NCBI RefSeq assembly: GCF_003573695.1
Contig: NC_039367.1
Span: 155,631,085-155,695,084 of the forward strand
Length of the DNA stretch: 64,000 bases
Direction: 5' to 3'
From: Papaver somniferum
Taxonomy: Eukaryota; Streptophyta; Magnoliopsida; Ranunculales; Papaveraceae
The notes below the pieces were generated by a model. It made no database searches. It was not told the origin of the DNA and was given only the letters and a program-made list of their open reading frames with translations. Position numbers and translations under genes: made by a program. Of the stretch, positions 43,595-55,330 are shown in pieces (the stretch's first letter is position 1; every line of letters starts with the position of its first letter).

Positions 43595-43889
43595 TGCATT
43601 GGTTAGCAAGAAAGGCTATAGTTACCGAAGATCAACCAGCAGAATCTATGGTTATGAATTCTTTTGATATAGCTGAAGAGACCTCAGTAACCATGAACGA
43701 GAACGAGGTCGGGAGTGGGAGCGAGGGTGGAAACGGGGATCGTCAAATTTTCGAAAAATGAGATACGAGAAGCGAGTTGGGAGCGTGAGTTACATTTTTT
43801 CGGAAATATTAGTTATATTACCGATTTTCCAATTTTGTTATCAGGAAATAAGACAAGTACACTATGAAATAAATCACTTTGGCCCATAT

Positions 43890-44282
43890 TCATACCTGCC
43901 TGTTGATTTTGACTCGAACTAGCATTTGGTAACGCAAGCTTTTTGCACTATCACGGAACAAGATTCTTGCATCAAGTTCTTCTTTTCTTAAAATCTCTCT
44001 CATCTCTTTTGAAACTTTAAAATATAGGTTTATACCTTGAGGCTTGGTGCGCGGTAAAACACCGATCAAGTGTTGACGGACACTTGTATAAGATCCCGTA
44101 TAGGATTCCACTTTGTACCCGAAATTGCATATGAACTTCTGCCCACCACCACCTCCTCCTTTATCTCCATCTTTCTTATCAATATTTTGAACGTACTTCC
44201 AAAGAGGAGTTGTGGTTAATTCTTCAGCTTGGTCACCATCATCCTCTTCTAAATTTATTACTGGGTCTGAAGATGTATCCAT
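43890..44282 (-). pseudogene. hAT transposase N-terminal remnant with degenerate BED zinc finger
   Basis: 130 codons: acidic start MDTSSDPVINLEEDDGD, then PLWKYVQNIDKK, a Gly run, FICNFGYK and SYTSVRQHLIGVL. This is the BED-finger layout (Trp, Cys-x2-Cys, His) at the N-terminus of hAT transposases, but the second Cys is Gly, so zinc binding is doubtful. The catalytic and dimerisation parts are absent. The element relied on a transposase made elsewhere. Confidence 0.75.
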
Positions 44283-44585
44283 GGAAGAAGAAAGGATAAA
44301 GAAGAGACAGGATTTGACGATTTGGTTTTGCTGCTGAAGGTATGAAATTGAAGGCCTTATAAAGATTTATCACGTCTCTTTAGTTCTAGGTCAAAAATTG
44401 GAAATATGTGAGATTTAAGTTTCATGTTGGAATTAGGCATGGGAATTAAGTTTCACGGTTAATTACAAGAAGTTAAATGTTGGAAACAGGTGAGAACTAA
44501 GTGTCATGTCGGAACTAGTGGTGGGAATTAAGATTCAGTTGGAATTGGACGGAAGTTGAAATCACACGGTTCAGAAAGTTGGGAA

Positions 44586-45016
44586 TGTTAAATAATACCA
44601 CATCGCCTAGGGCAACCTAGGATCCATGCTTAATAAGTCATGGGCAACCCTAACCTTACAAGCCGGTTTTTGAGGTTAGATAGGTCCGAGGATTCCTAAC
44701 ATGGTATCAGAGTCAGGCCCCTCTCAACCCACCCATGTCCATCCGTGTGTCGTGGTTTCCGTATCACCCATCAGTGTAGCCCAGTCAGCGGCTTTCGTAT
44801 CATACCCGTCAGTGTAGCCCAGTCAGCGGCTGTCATACCCATCAGTTCAGTGTATCCCTAGTCGTTGAGAGGGGGTGTTAAATAGTACCACATCACCTAG
44901 GGAAACCTAGGATCCATGCTTAATAATCCATGGGCAACCCTAACCTTGTAAGTCGGTTTTCGAGGTTAGTTAGGCCCATGGTTTTCGAGGTTAGTTAGGC
45001 CCATGGATTTCTAACA
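44586..45016 (+). mobile_element. TRIM (terminal-repeat retrotransposon in miniature)
   Basis: LTRs 44586-44701 (116 bp) and 44876-45016 (141 bp) start TGTTAAATA and end CTAACA. Directly after LTR 1 is TGGTATCAGAGTC, the complement of initiator tRNA-Met 3' end (primer site, 44702-44714). Before LTR 2 is GAGAGGGGG (polypurine tract). Exact 5-bp duplication GGGAA (44581-44585 and 45017-45021). LTR 2 is longer because a 25-bp block (GGTTAGTTAGGCCCATGG…) is doubled. Only about 170 bp internal, non-coding. Confidence 0.93.
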
Positions 45017-45540
45017 GGGAACAAGTTTTTCACATGCCAGGAGCGCGTTCCTAACACGTATCTCACTTGGGAACGCAGAACCGCGTATCTCATTGAGATA
45101 CCGGAGGGCCTTTAACGTTCCTGGCTACTAAGGAAGAGACAACCAAAGAAATCCAAATACCAAGTTGCAAACTTAGTGATGCAAGGGTGGGTGTGCTTGG
45201 AAAAGACCTTTACCTCTCAGTTTGTGTTTCAGACATATTCGAGTTATGGGTCATGAAGGATTATGGCGTTGTAGATTCTTGGACTAAGCTTCTGAGTATT
45301 CCACAAGAGATGGGAAAATTTCGTATTTGGAGGGTGCTGCCATATTTCATAAGAACCGTGAGATCCTATTCACCTGTTTCCGTTATGAAGATAACCATTA
45401 TGAGGATGCCTTACTCTCATATGACTTGAGAAATGAACGATCTACATTTTTGAATATCAATGGTATGCCAGGAGCTTTTAGTGCAGAGGCTTTTATCGGA
45501 AGTCTAGTTTCCCTTACTTCAAGCGGGTGAATCTTCAAAA

Positions 45541-46033
45541 TCGTGTTCATCAAAAAAACAAGAGCCAATTAGTTTCCCTTTCTGAGTTTAGACATTATCC
45601 GCTGTCTATAGTAGAGAATTAGAGATGATCAGTACCCAGTGTAAGCAAAATTTCTATGCCTCATGGTATGTCATAAGATATGGCTTAATTGGTTCTTAAC
45701 GGTTTGGAATTTGAGTAGCAGGAGAGATTTAATGCTGCCAATCGCTTATAACGGCAATGCTCAGATATATTGCTGGATGCAGCTAATCGTCCATTTATCT
45801 CTGTTGAATAGATGCATTAACCCGACCATACTTCCTTTCATTTCACTCTTGTGTTTTTTTTCTACACAGTGTTGCGAGATCCTATTTCTCCCTCATGGTA
45901 TGGCTTAACTCTTAGAGTTTTGGAATATTATGAGCATGCAGCAGGAGAGATTTAAGGCTGCAATCGCTCAGAGCCTCAGATGAATTCCGGCCAAATCTGA
46001 GGAGGCCCACGAACTTCCACAGTCCGTTACGGT
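45541..46033. repeat. Spacer with a duplicated block
   Basis: CCTCATGGTATG…GGCTTAA…GCAGGAGAGATTTAA…GC appears at about 45658-45740 and again at about 45891-45965. No gene; likely 3' flank of pseudogene 1 partly duplicated. Confidence 0.6.
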
Positions 46034-46135
46034 TTTACCCGCCCAACCTCTTGAGTTGTGTATTTCCATGTCGTGTGATTTGGTTAAGGTACATATACTG
46101 TCTTGTGCGCACCAAAACCCTAACGTCCAAAACCC
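46034..46135 (+). promoter_or_regulatory. Relic F-box promoter (pseudogene 2)
   Basis: GTGTATTTCCATGTCGTGTG, ATTTGGTTAAGG, ACATATACTGTCTTGTGCGC and AAAACCCTAA align with the intact gene's promoter. The TATA stretch is shortened. Confidence 0.5.
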
Positions 46136-46151
46136 TAACAATAACATCATC

Positions 46152-46645
46152 ATGCAGCAGCTCGTAGAAAAAGAAATTTCATCCTTCGTTAGAACTATGA
46201 AGAGAGCAACCGCAGTATCAAGCCTACCAGACGATATTATCATCGTCATACTATCGATGTTACCAGCCAAATCAATCTTCCGGGTGTGTATCTAAACTCT
46301 GGTTAGAACGATTCAAAAACCCTAATTTTATCAAGATGCATCTAATTAACTATTCCGTTGAAAAGAATAACTACAGTGTCTTTATTGGTGGATTATGCAA
46401 AGAACCATCTTATTACTGCGTAGATTTAGACGCAGCTTCGGCATGATACTTGAGTAATAAGGCTGTCAAGATTGATTTGCCATCGGCTGTCCATAGTAAA
46501 CTCGTACTAATAGTCGCACGTGGGTTGGTCATGTAATGGGATATCATGCTTTTCTCGTCTCAATATGACAGATTATACGGTTACATTTTTCCTATGGAAC
46601 CCATATAGTCAAGAATATAAGGAGATAAAAGAACTATTGGATTTC
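46152..46645 (+). pseudogene. F-box pseudogene 2 (N-terminal part)
   Basis: Starts MQQLVEKEISSFVRTMKR and keeps the F-box (SSLPDDIIIVILSMLPAKSI) before a frameshift near 46280. After that, similarity continues in several frames (…YYCVDLDAAS…, …GTHIVKNIRR…) with many stops, and ends near 46645. The promoter blocks of the intact gene lie upstream (46060-46130). The next copy begins at once, so this is a tandem duplicate missing its C-terminal half. Confidence 0.85.
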
Positions 46646-46654
46646 TAGGGACCA

Positions 46655-46740
46655 ACTATTTGAGTCCATGACGTGTGTGATTGGTTATTGAAGGTATACA
46701 TATATACTGTCTTGTGCTCACAAAACCCTAACATCATCAC
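46655..46740 (+). promoter_or_regulatory. Relic F-box promoter (pseudogene 3)
   Basis: CCATGACGTGTGTGATTGG, TGAAGG, ATACATATATACTGTCTTG and CACAAAACCCTAA, nearly the same as the intact gene's. Confidence 0.55.
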
Positions 46741-47944
46741 GCAAACAGCTCGTGGAAAAGAAATTTCATCCTTCGATAAAACATTGAAGAGATCAACCGC
46801 AGTATCAAGCCTACCAGAAAATATTATCTTCGTTATACTTTCGATGTGACCAGTCAAATCAATCGTGCGATTCAGGTGTGTATCCAAATTCTGGTTAAAA
46901 AGTTTAAAGAACCCTGATTTTATCAAGATGCATCTTAATCATGCTGTTGTAAATAACAACTATACTGTCTTTATTGGTGCATCATATAATACAGAACCAC
47001 CATCTTGTTATTCCATAGATTTCGATGCAGCGTCGGCATCAAACTCAAGTAATAAGGCTGTCAAGATTGATTTGCCATCGACTGTCCAATGCAAACTTCT
47101 TACTAGTCGCACGTGTGTTGGTTCATGTGATGGCATATTATGCTTTTCTCGTCAGAATATATTAAACGATTCCATTACAATTTGCTTATGGAACCCATCT
47201 ACTCAAGAATATAAGGAGATAGTTAAAAAATATGATGGATTTGTTGCGGCATATGGATTCTGTTACGATGGTAAGATTGATGATTACAAGTTGAAACTAA
47301 TATATGATAAAAACCCTGATTTCTCTGAAATTCAAGCTTACACGCTTGGTTCAAATTCATGGAAGAAAATAGGAAACACTCTTTCTGTATATTACGGTAC
47401 GTATTCTAGTCATCTTGTAAAAGGAGCAATGCGTTGGTTAGCAAGAAAGGTCATAGTTACCGGTGATCAACCAGCAGTAACTATGGTTATAGTTCCTTTT
47501 GATATAGCTGAAGAGACAACCAAGATAATCCAAATACCAAGTTGCTTTTCAGAGTTGAAGATTAAATGCAAATTTAGCAGTAATTCAAGGGTGGGTGTGC
47601 TTGGATAAGACCTTTGTCTCTCAGTTCGTGTTTCAGACATATTCGAGTTATGGGTCATGAAGGATTACGGGGTTGTAGAATCTTGGATTAAGGTTTTGTG
47701 GATTTCAGAAAAGATTGAAAATATTCATATCTGGAGGACGCTGTCATATTTCAATAAGAACCGTGAGATCCTATTCAGCTGTTCTCGTGTACAAGGCAGA
47801 TATTTTAAGGGTGGTTTGGTCTCATATGACTTGAGGCATGAGAGATTTAGAAGTTTGAATATCAATGATATGCCGGGAAGTTTTGATCCAGTCTGTGCAG
47901 AAACATTTATCGGAAGTCTAGTTTCCCTTAATTCGACTGGGTGA
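46741..47944 (+). pseudogene. F-box pseudogene 3 (nearly full length)
   Basis: Collinear with the intact protein from start to end. The initiator is ACG instead of ATG; an in-frame TGA sits in the F-box (near 46848); a TAA follows VGVLG near 47606. Between these is a clean 247-codon frame (46865-47608) with GSCDGILCFSRQ, LWNPSTQEYKEI, YGFCYDGKIDDYKL and GSNSWKKIGNT. The end frame 47657-47944 ends FIGSLVSLNSTG. The promoter blocks are conserved upstream (46661-46735). Few lesions, so loss may be recent. Confidence 0.9.
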
Positions 47945-49145
47945 ATTAGTCAAAGTCGTGTTCATCAAAAAACAAGAATCAAGTTGATTACAACAAGTGC
48001 ATGCGCTTAAGTTTCAAACGGAGAATCACCAATCAATGGACATCCATAACTATGTTAATCCATAATTGTATTGTTTTCTATCACTAATGGTCTGAGTTAT
48101 AACTTTTTAAAAACTGATTCCTCACTGCTATCCTTTATATCTAAGGTGTTAATTTTTCTATATGCATTTCCTCATTAGTCCGTCTTTAAATTTCTTAATG
48201 AGTTTTCAACTAACCCTTTGATGGGTCTGAATGTTTAGACTAAGTTGTGAAGGTACAAAACCTGTGTCTTTCAATGACAGACTGCAAACATATATTCTGG
48301 ACTAAGTTCACATCTAGGTGATTTGTGAGCAATCCTTTTGTCAGCGTTGCCTCCGACATTATCTGACAAGTGGATGCTAATGCCATGCAAGATTTCTATG
48401 TCCGGACCTACTCTGGAAAGAAAGATTTAACATATGAATCTCCAAGTCAAGTTCACTCTAGTCTAGTAAATGAATTATACTAGCTCCTGTCTCATTTTTA
48501 ATCTGGAACAATTTATAGTTCCTAGGTATTGATCTAATTATAATGTCATGCAGTGTTAAGAGTTATATATAGCAATCTTCTTCATATTCATGTCATTTTC
48601 TTTTTACTGTTGTTATGTCCCCACTCCACATCATCGAAAATATGGTCCGTTAGATTATCTTTAAAATGGTTTGTCAAACCCTTTTGTTACAAGATCCCTA
48701 TCATCTATTCAAAATGCAATGAAAACGTTAGAGGAAAACAACCTTTAGATCAAAAAGGCGTTGAAAATTTAGTAATAATAGTCTAAAGAAAGTCAAAAAA
48801 ATAAATCAAGTAGACCATGATGTTCGATTCTTCAATACTTCATAAGTTTTTGTTACTAGGTTTTCAGAAAAAAAGAAAGAATTTGTTCAGCCAAAAATAT
48901 TTGTTTTTTTTTTTGGTGTTTTACCGAGATAATAATTGTAGATTCATATATATTTGGGAGGATAATCTCGACCATGCTAATTTGGCCAAGCTTTAGATAT
49001 TGATCGGTGGTACATTATCTCACTCCGAGAGGACCTGAGAGTCTGAGACAGCACACCCTGAACAATAACAGGGTGTCGTTCAAGAGGAGCAGGAGGCCGA
49101 CTTAAAATCAGTGGCTCGCTTTCCGAAGTAATCAAATAATATGGT
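47945..49145. other. Intergenic
   Basis: 3' flank of the F-box cluster. I see no gene or recognisable element; the 77-codon frame at 48553 has no family features. The 5' boundary of the next LTR element is not sharply defined. Confidence 0.45.
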
Positions 49146-49461
49146 TGTCTTCTAGCGATATATTTGTCAATATAAGAATTCAAATGATATAGAGAGATGG
49201 GCATGTTGAGATAAAGATAAGTTATCAAGAGAGAATATAAACTTTAGAAACCTAGCTTTCATCTTGTATTTCTCCACTATTAAGTATACACTCACCTTGA
49301 ATCTCTTGTAAGAACATCATATCTTTAATAAGAAGTATTTGTGAAGATCATAATAGTGTCAAAGTGGTGAATAACATCATTAATGTTTGGGTTGATTCAC
49401 ATAACTTAAGCTTTATGTTATTATCATTACAATGGGTGTAGTTGTGGGATTTTCTGGAACT
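49146..49461 (+). repeat. 5' LTR of second gypsy element
   Basis: About 316 bp, has an extra 23-bp stretch (TATACACTCACCTTGAATCT…) not in the 3' LTR. Left edge uncertain. Confidence 0.65.
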
Positions 49462-49739
49462 AAATTTTGGCGCTAGAAACATGGAGGATTTATCCTCACC
49501 TGCTAGTTATCAACTAGAAATCACCAATTTCCCGAGCTTACTCGTTATTTTCATGTCTATTATCTTTCAACTCATCATGAAACTTTGATAAACATACAAC
49601 TGCTTCACTCAGAAATTCCGTCAAAACCCGTTCACCAACCAGAAAACTCTGAAGGATATAACATCGAAGTTCTCTAACACAGAGCTTAGTTCAGAAACTC
49701 TCAGCATACCTTCACAGAAACTAAATATTCATTAGCAGA

Positions 49740-51581
49740 ATGGTACGAACAGTCTCAAGAGTCGGGCATGTTATCGCTATGCGAAGAAGTAACAGAATAG
49801 CAAGCAGAATGGGATTGAGAAATGAAGCAGAGACTTCAGCTGCTGGAGAAAGGCAAGGTGCAGAACGACAGAATCGAAATCGCAGTCTGCTATCATAGGA
49901 ACAAACCAACAGGACAACAACACTGTCGCCCAAAATCAAACGGTGCAAAACCACAATGAAGAGAGAATCATCTTCGAAGAATGTGTTGTACACACAACTG
50001 ACACTGAACAATGGAAGATGAAAATCAGGCGATACAAGGTGGAGGCGAAAACCCAGACAACGGGGACAACTTGACCATTCAATAGTTAAGGGAACGAATC
50101 GCCCAAGAAAGGAGAATTGAAAGAGAACTGAGGAAAGTACTCGAACGAAGTAGGGGAAGAGATGCAGAATTAGAAGAAGAGCGAGCAAACCTAGCACCAC
50201 AGAACGCCTTGCTAACAGATGAGAATAACCGATTGAATGGAGACATGCAGGCATGAACTCATACTGGGAAAATAGAAACATAGACGAGTAGAAGTTCATT
50301 AAGGCGAAGAAGAGAACATCGTACTCAAAGTAGAGAAGTGCAAATTGTCCGCGAAGAACAAGAACAAGGAGTACGCGAAAGAGAACGGTAAAGGAAAATC
50401 ACACGTGACATAGAAACAAGGTTAGAGGAACGAGCTGAGAGGATAAGGAATCGAGAACGAAGAAAAATCCCAGAGCACGAACTTCAGAGATATGATGGAA
50501 GAAGAGGAATTAGTTAAGAACGCGAAAGTCAAAGGTTTAAGAGAGAAAAAGACCTGGAGCGAGATACTAGAAGGGTGATAGAAAGGAGCATGATAGAACA
50601 AAGAGGGTTGAAGGAAATAATGGAGCTAATATAGAAGGAAATAGAACAGATCGGCGCGAATCAAGCTATACTACAACATCTAGAAGAACTCAGATTTGCG
50701 ATGAAGAACATTAATAGAAGGGGAGGAGGAAAGATGAAGTTGACATAAGCCATAGAAGAGGCAGAAAGGTCACCATTTTCGCATGAGATACTACAAGCGC
50801 CCATTCCCGCCAAATGACCCTTCTTGTATTCTCCAGCATCTTCGATGGAACGGGAAATGCGGTACAACACATGAAAGCCTACAATCTCACACTGATGCCA
50901 TGGGACCAGCACCAAGCAGTACTGTGCAAATATTTTCCGGCGAGCTTGACAGGAGAGGATTTACCGCGGTTTGAAAATTTGTACAAAGGATCAGTAACCT
51001 CATTCGCACAATTGGGAAAGCTATTCTTGGAAAATTACATAACTAACAACCGAACCAAGGCGGGCACCGAAAACACGTTTCACATAAAAATGCCTGGGGA
51101 AAGCTTGCGAATCTTGACTATGCGATTGAGAACCATGTGTAGTGAATCAGCAGGAGAAGTATCGAAGCGACACCTGATCCTTGCCTTCATCAATGCTTTA
51201 TATGCCACAATTCTCTTATATGTAGAGATATTCTGACATAGACACTCAATTGACATGCAAGAATTGAGGGAGTACCAGGAGGAATTTATCACATTGGAAG
51301 AAAAACAAAGAGAAATGGAAATCAACACAACTGCAATAACAGCCGCGAAAGCAGGGAGTGAGACACTCTTACCGCGAATTACATGCAATGTGGAAAGTAC
51401 CCTAGCCCTTGGAGACAGAAGACCAGTAAAGACAAGCACAACGAAAGAGGTAGATTTGTCAAGTAAGAACGAAGAATGGTCCCTAAGGGAGTTTGAATAT
51501 AGAGCTCACGCATACAATTATCCAGCAATGAGGTACGACAATCAGGGAGGAAGATATAAAAATGATCGAAGAACAGGGTAA
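49740..51581 (+). pseudogene. Gag of the second gypsy element
   Basis: Starts MVRTVSRVGHVIAMRRSNRI at 49740, stop near 49897; then a Glu/Arg-rich linker with many stops. The capsid domain is at 50814-51236: FDGTGNAVQHMKAYNLTLMP, CKYFPASLTGEDLPRFENL, SFAQLGKLFLENYITNN. The next frame (51255-51581) continues MQELREYQEEFITLEEKQRE. Stops and frame changes make it inactive. Confidence 0.8.
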
Positions 51582-51646
51582 AATAACACCAAAGATTTGA
51601 CGGAAGACCCTATAACCCACCGTTTGAAGATGTCAAACTCCCAAGA

Positions 51647-52868
51647 TTGAACACCCCAATAGAAAAAATATGGGATGCGGTCGTGCTAACTGAAGAAATA
51701 CCAGTACCTGGAAATATAAGGCGAGAACCTCCACATGGAAATAGAAGTGGCGAGTATTGTATATACCATCGGTTCCATGGCCACAGCACTGCGAGCTGCA
51801 GAAACGTGCGAAAATTCTTATTGGAATTAATCGAAAAAGGAAGACTGAACCATTTTCTGGAAGCAAGTGAATTACCAAGGGCACCACCACCACAACCACA
51901 AGCAGTCATACATCGCATTGAGATCGGACAAAACTCGAGGAAGATAAATTCAATTATCCACTCCCCTAAAGACATCAGTAACTTCCATGATAATGTACTA
52001 AGCCGAGTATACAAAATAGATCGTAATGGTGAAAAAATACACTTGGTAACAAAAAGAAAACCCCTAGAAGAATGACAGAAGAAGCAGAATCTGTTCACGG
52101 CTGAAGATATACCTGCAGGAGGAATGCATACGGACCCATTGGTTGTCACTATGACCATGAAGCCACATTCACGATGGGAGGAGGACGAAGGAGAAAAGAA
52201 AGAACCTTTGGCGATAAATAACATCTTGGTGGATACAGGAAGCTCAGTCGACATACTATTTTATCACGCGTTCAGTATCATGGGATATAGCGATTCAGAT
52301 TTGATTCCTTCCACATATACAATATATGGATTCAATAGTGTCGCATCAAAACCAAATGGCGAAATCACCATGGTCATTCCCGCGGGAGCTCTGGAGACGA
52401 TAGTAATGTTTTGTGTAGTAAATGTGGAATCCCCCTACAACGCTATCATAGGGAGGCCCTTGATTCATGGAGTAATGAGAGTCGCATCAACTTACCACAG
52501 GTAAATCCGATTTCCCATGTCAACTGGCATAGGAGAAATCGTGGGAGATTGTATTAGCGCGAAGAGATGTAACGAATTGTATGTAAAGCAATATAAGAGG
52601 AAGACGAAACTGAAGAAAGAGCAAAGAAATAATGTGAAGGATGGCAGGAGAGCAGAAATATTGATGATCAATGTGATAATGGTGAAAGAAGAAGGTGATC
52701 AAAGCAAAAATATGGGGAAAAATGTTAAAGGGAAGAATAAATGTAATCCAATGGGCGTGAACGCATGCATACGAAAATTGAAGAAGACGTCAAATTACGG
52801 CGAGACAAGAGAAGTCTGCGAGATTGGTCAGTCGTGCGATTTCTTCCCTAAAAGCAAGGCGACGCAGG
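51647..52868 (+). pseudogene. Zinc-knuckle-like and aspartic protease region of the second element
   Basis: 51647-52075 holds YCIYHRFHGHSTASCRN (Cys-x2-His… His… Cys knuckle). 52124-52504 holds the protease with a preserved active site NILVDTGSSVDILFYHAF and the hallmark SPYNAIIGRPLIHG. A Lys-rich tail frame, 52517-52868, is then cut by the LTR-like insertion. Related elements would continue into reverse transcriptase, which is absent. Confidence 0.8.
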
Positions 52869-53619
52869 TGTTTGTGGGTGAAAACTGTTTCTGCCGGTTT
52901 TGGTAAATTTTGGGTGTGTGGATGAGAAACAAATCTAAACCCTAAAAAATGCACTGCACGGGAGTACTTTTGATTCGAGAGATCAATCTGTTCAATCCTG
53001 GCCTAAACCAAGAAATGGCCGTTCCGGACTTGTTTCGGTCACAAAGTGAAGGAGAAGGATTGGTCTTAGGGAGGGAAGCGAAGAAGGTGTTGAGACCAGA
53101 ATGGTTAATTCTGAAGGTGTGACTGTTTTATGACTTGTATCAGAAAGTGGAACTGGCTTGCAGAATGAAAAGATACCAGTTCTTTGGTGATTTCTGGATA
53201 CTGTGTTGTTCTCTGACCAAAACTTGTTCTTTGGTGGAAATAGGTGAACCTTATACAAGTCGTAATAAAACGTACCCTGGTCTCGTAGGAAGTCGAAACG
53301 ATTGAGTGATAGAAGAGTGGAGTAACGTGTATCCGTCAGAAATTATGCTTCCATGATGAAGGAAGTGGATCCATTTACACCATTATTTCTTGCCATCACT
53401 AACCGTCCCGCTTCATGACACTTTCCTGTAACGTGCGTATTGCACGCCGCATGCTGTAAACCGCCAGACGATACCCTGATGAGTATCCCCCAGTTTGTGA
53501 CATGTTTGATGTCTCGGGTGTTTTCGCGGAAAACATGTAGCACTTTGCTACGTGTGGCAAGCCAAAATCAAGAGTCTTGCCGCAGGAAAATAGCATGTGA
53601 TGCTATTAGGCTCGTCTTG

Positions 53620-54140
53620 GCTGGTCTCCTAAAACTTGCCACATGTCCTTCAGTTCGGTGGCGAACTTGGATGGCTGAGATTGCATTTCATGAGGAAGGG
53701 TAGCCGTTGATTATGGCTACCTTCTGTTGGCGCATGGTAATGGTACAGTGGCGTTTTTGGTGTATGCCAGTGGCACTGCGGCATGACTGGCATAGCTCGT
53801 GCATGCCAGTGGCACGGTGGTGTAAGTGGCGCCTGGCGTAGACATAACCACTAGATTTAAGTGGATGGTCGCCTAAAAATTTCCACAAGTCTGTCAGTTC
53901 GGTGGTGAACTTGGATGGCTGAGATTGCATCTCATGAGGAAGGGTATCCGTCGATTATGGCTACCTTCTGTTGGCGCCTGGTAATGGCACAGTGGCGCCT
54001 TTAGCGCATGCCAGTAGTAATGCGGCATGGATGGCATAGTTCGTGCATGCCATTGGCACGGTGGAATGGCTGGCATAGTTTGTACATGCCAGCGGCACGA
54101 TGGTGCAAGTAGCGCCTGACATAACCATGGCCACTAAATT
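53620..54140. repeat. 245-bp tandem repeat, two units
   Basis: CAGTTCGGTGGCGAACTTGG at 53651 returns as CAGTTCGGTGGTGAACTTGG at 53895. Each unit contains several short TGCCAGTGGCAC-like palindromes and the word GGCGCCTGG or close variants. Confidence 0.9.
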
Positions 54141-54850
54141 TTGGCACATTGGTGTTAGACTCAAATGTGGTGTGGAAATATCAGTTTCAGTTCCCACATC
54201 AATCCCAACGCCCTGTGGAACATTGTTTTGGCTCGGTTGGCGTAGCAACTTCTCCTAAATTAGGTTTTGGCATGCCGAAACCCTAATTAGCGCATAAGGC
54301 GTGCGGCATGCGGCATGAGGCCGAGATGATTGGCTCAAATTAAATATAAACCATTTAAGTTGGCTAGCTAAGTTGGATGTCTGAGATGATTCGTATAAAT
54401 TTGTGTTAACTCATGAAATTTCGTAGTCCGAAAATTCAGATGTGGGACCCTCACTAAAATCGTTGTAGAATTCTCGTACGAACTTGGGTTTTGATGGTCC
54501 GCCACTGCATTCTGATCAGAAAAGAATTTCCTATCTCCCAACGCGGGAATATTTAGGTTTTGAGCTCCTTTAGAATGTGAAACCAGCCCGACAGTGAAAC
54601 TCAGGAAGAATTCAGGAGGGATTCTGTCAGTTTTCAGCCATAACCTAGCTCGCCTTTTATGCTGTATCTTTTAGCTCGTTACTCCGATTGATTTGAAGTT
54701 TTAGTATGTTATGCTAGACATCCATAGGAAACTTTTGGCATGTAGCTCATACTAAAATTATTTACCAAACGTTGCCAGTTGTTTGTACAATCTTTGGGAA
54801 GCCAATTTGGCATGGTGACCACTTGACGCAATTCCACCTCTTTTAATATT

Positions 54851-55060
54851 GTGGCAGGTTTAGAGCAACCTGATTGGTCAATAAAAAGAGGGGGCCGGCC
54901 AAGCACGAGTGTGGCTAAACTTCTGGTGCGCGTGGTAGGTTTAATGCGACCTGATTGGTCGATGGGGAATAAGGCCGACAAGTATGGGCCCAGCCACAAC
55001 TCATGGGAGTGTGGCAGGTTTAAAGCGACCTGATTGGTCGACAAAGGAATAAGGGTCGGT
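54851..55060. repeat. About 80-bp tandem repeat with CCAAT-type palindrome, three units
   Basis: GTGGCAGGTTTA…GCGACCTGATTGGTCGA occurs at 54851, 54932 and 55011. The core CGACCTGATTGGTCG is an inverted repeat around TGATT and contains ATTGG, the reverse of CCAAT. Position in a putative LTR suggests U3 enhancer repeats (inference). Confidence 0.85.
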
Positions 55061-55330
55061 TGGGCAGAATGGGGCATGGCCAAGTGGCGCTGGCTGGCCT
55101 AGGGCATGGCCACGCTTCCTCTCATTGTTGCTCCTTCTCCGCGACTCTTTTATTCTTTGCTTTCTAATTTTGGGTAGGACTTTGCACCTACTAATCCATG
55201 GCGGATTGTTGCTACATGCGTCAGTCTGGATAAATTTCATGTGAACATATTGAGTTGATCAATAAAAACGCTAGTGGAGAGGTTGAACACTCATCACTTT
55301 ACGTGGCTCCGTTTCTTTGCAGAGTGACGG

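Larger units (their letters stand above)
43683..45132. mobile_element. Non-autonomous hAT element in F-box pseudogene 1
   Basis: Ends CTCAGTAACCATGAACG and, reverse-complemented, CTTAGTAGCCAGGAACG; exact 8-bp duplication GAAGAGAC (43675-43682 and 45133-45140). 1450 bp including a nested TRIM. Subterminal parts carry GAGATACG/CGTATCTC in both orientations (43770; 45055, 45095). Contains a first-exon remnant of a hAT transposase on the minus strand. Confidence 0.88.
43595..45530 (+). pseudogene. F-box pseudogene 1 (C-terminal part), split by a hAT element
   Basis: 43595-43682 reads MHWLARKAIVTEDQPAES and continues to FDIAEET; the reading resumes at 45133 with the duplicated GAAGAGAC and KEIQIPSC, then VSDIFELWVMKDYGVVDSWT and, after a frameshift near 45327, SYDLRNERSTFLNINGMPG and FIGSLVSLTSSG. 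The N-terminal half, including the F-box, is absent. It is most similar to the pseudogene at 46741-47944. Confidence 0.85.
52869..55330. mobile_element. LTR-like non-coding insertion (probable solo LTR), right edge uncertain
   Basis: Coding similarity stops at TGTTTGTGGGTGAAAACTG (52869), a TG start as of an LTR. The following about 2.5 kb is non-coding, with two 245-bp tandem units (53620-54140) and three 80-bp units (54851-55060). No matching target duplication was found on the right, and the end near 55330 is a guess from change in composition. Confidence 0.4.
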
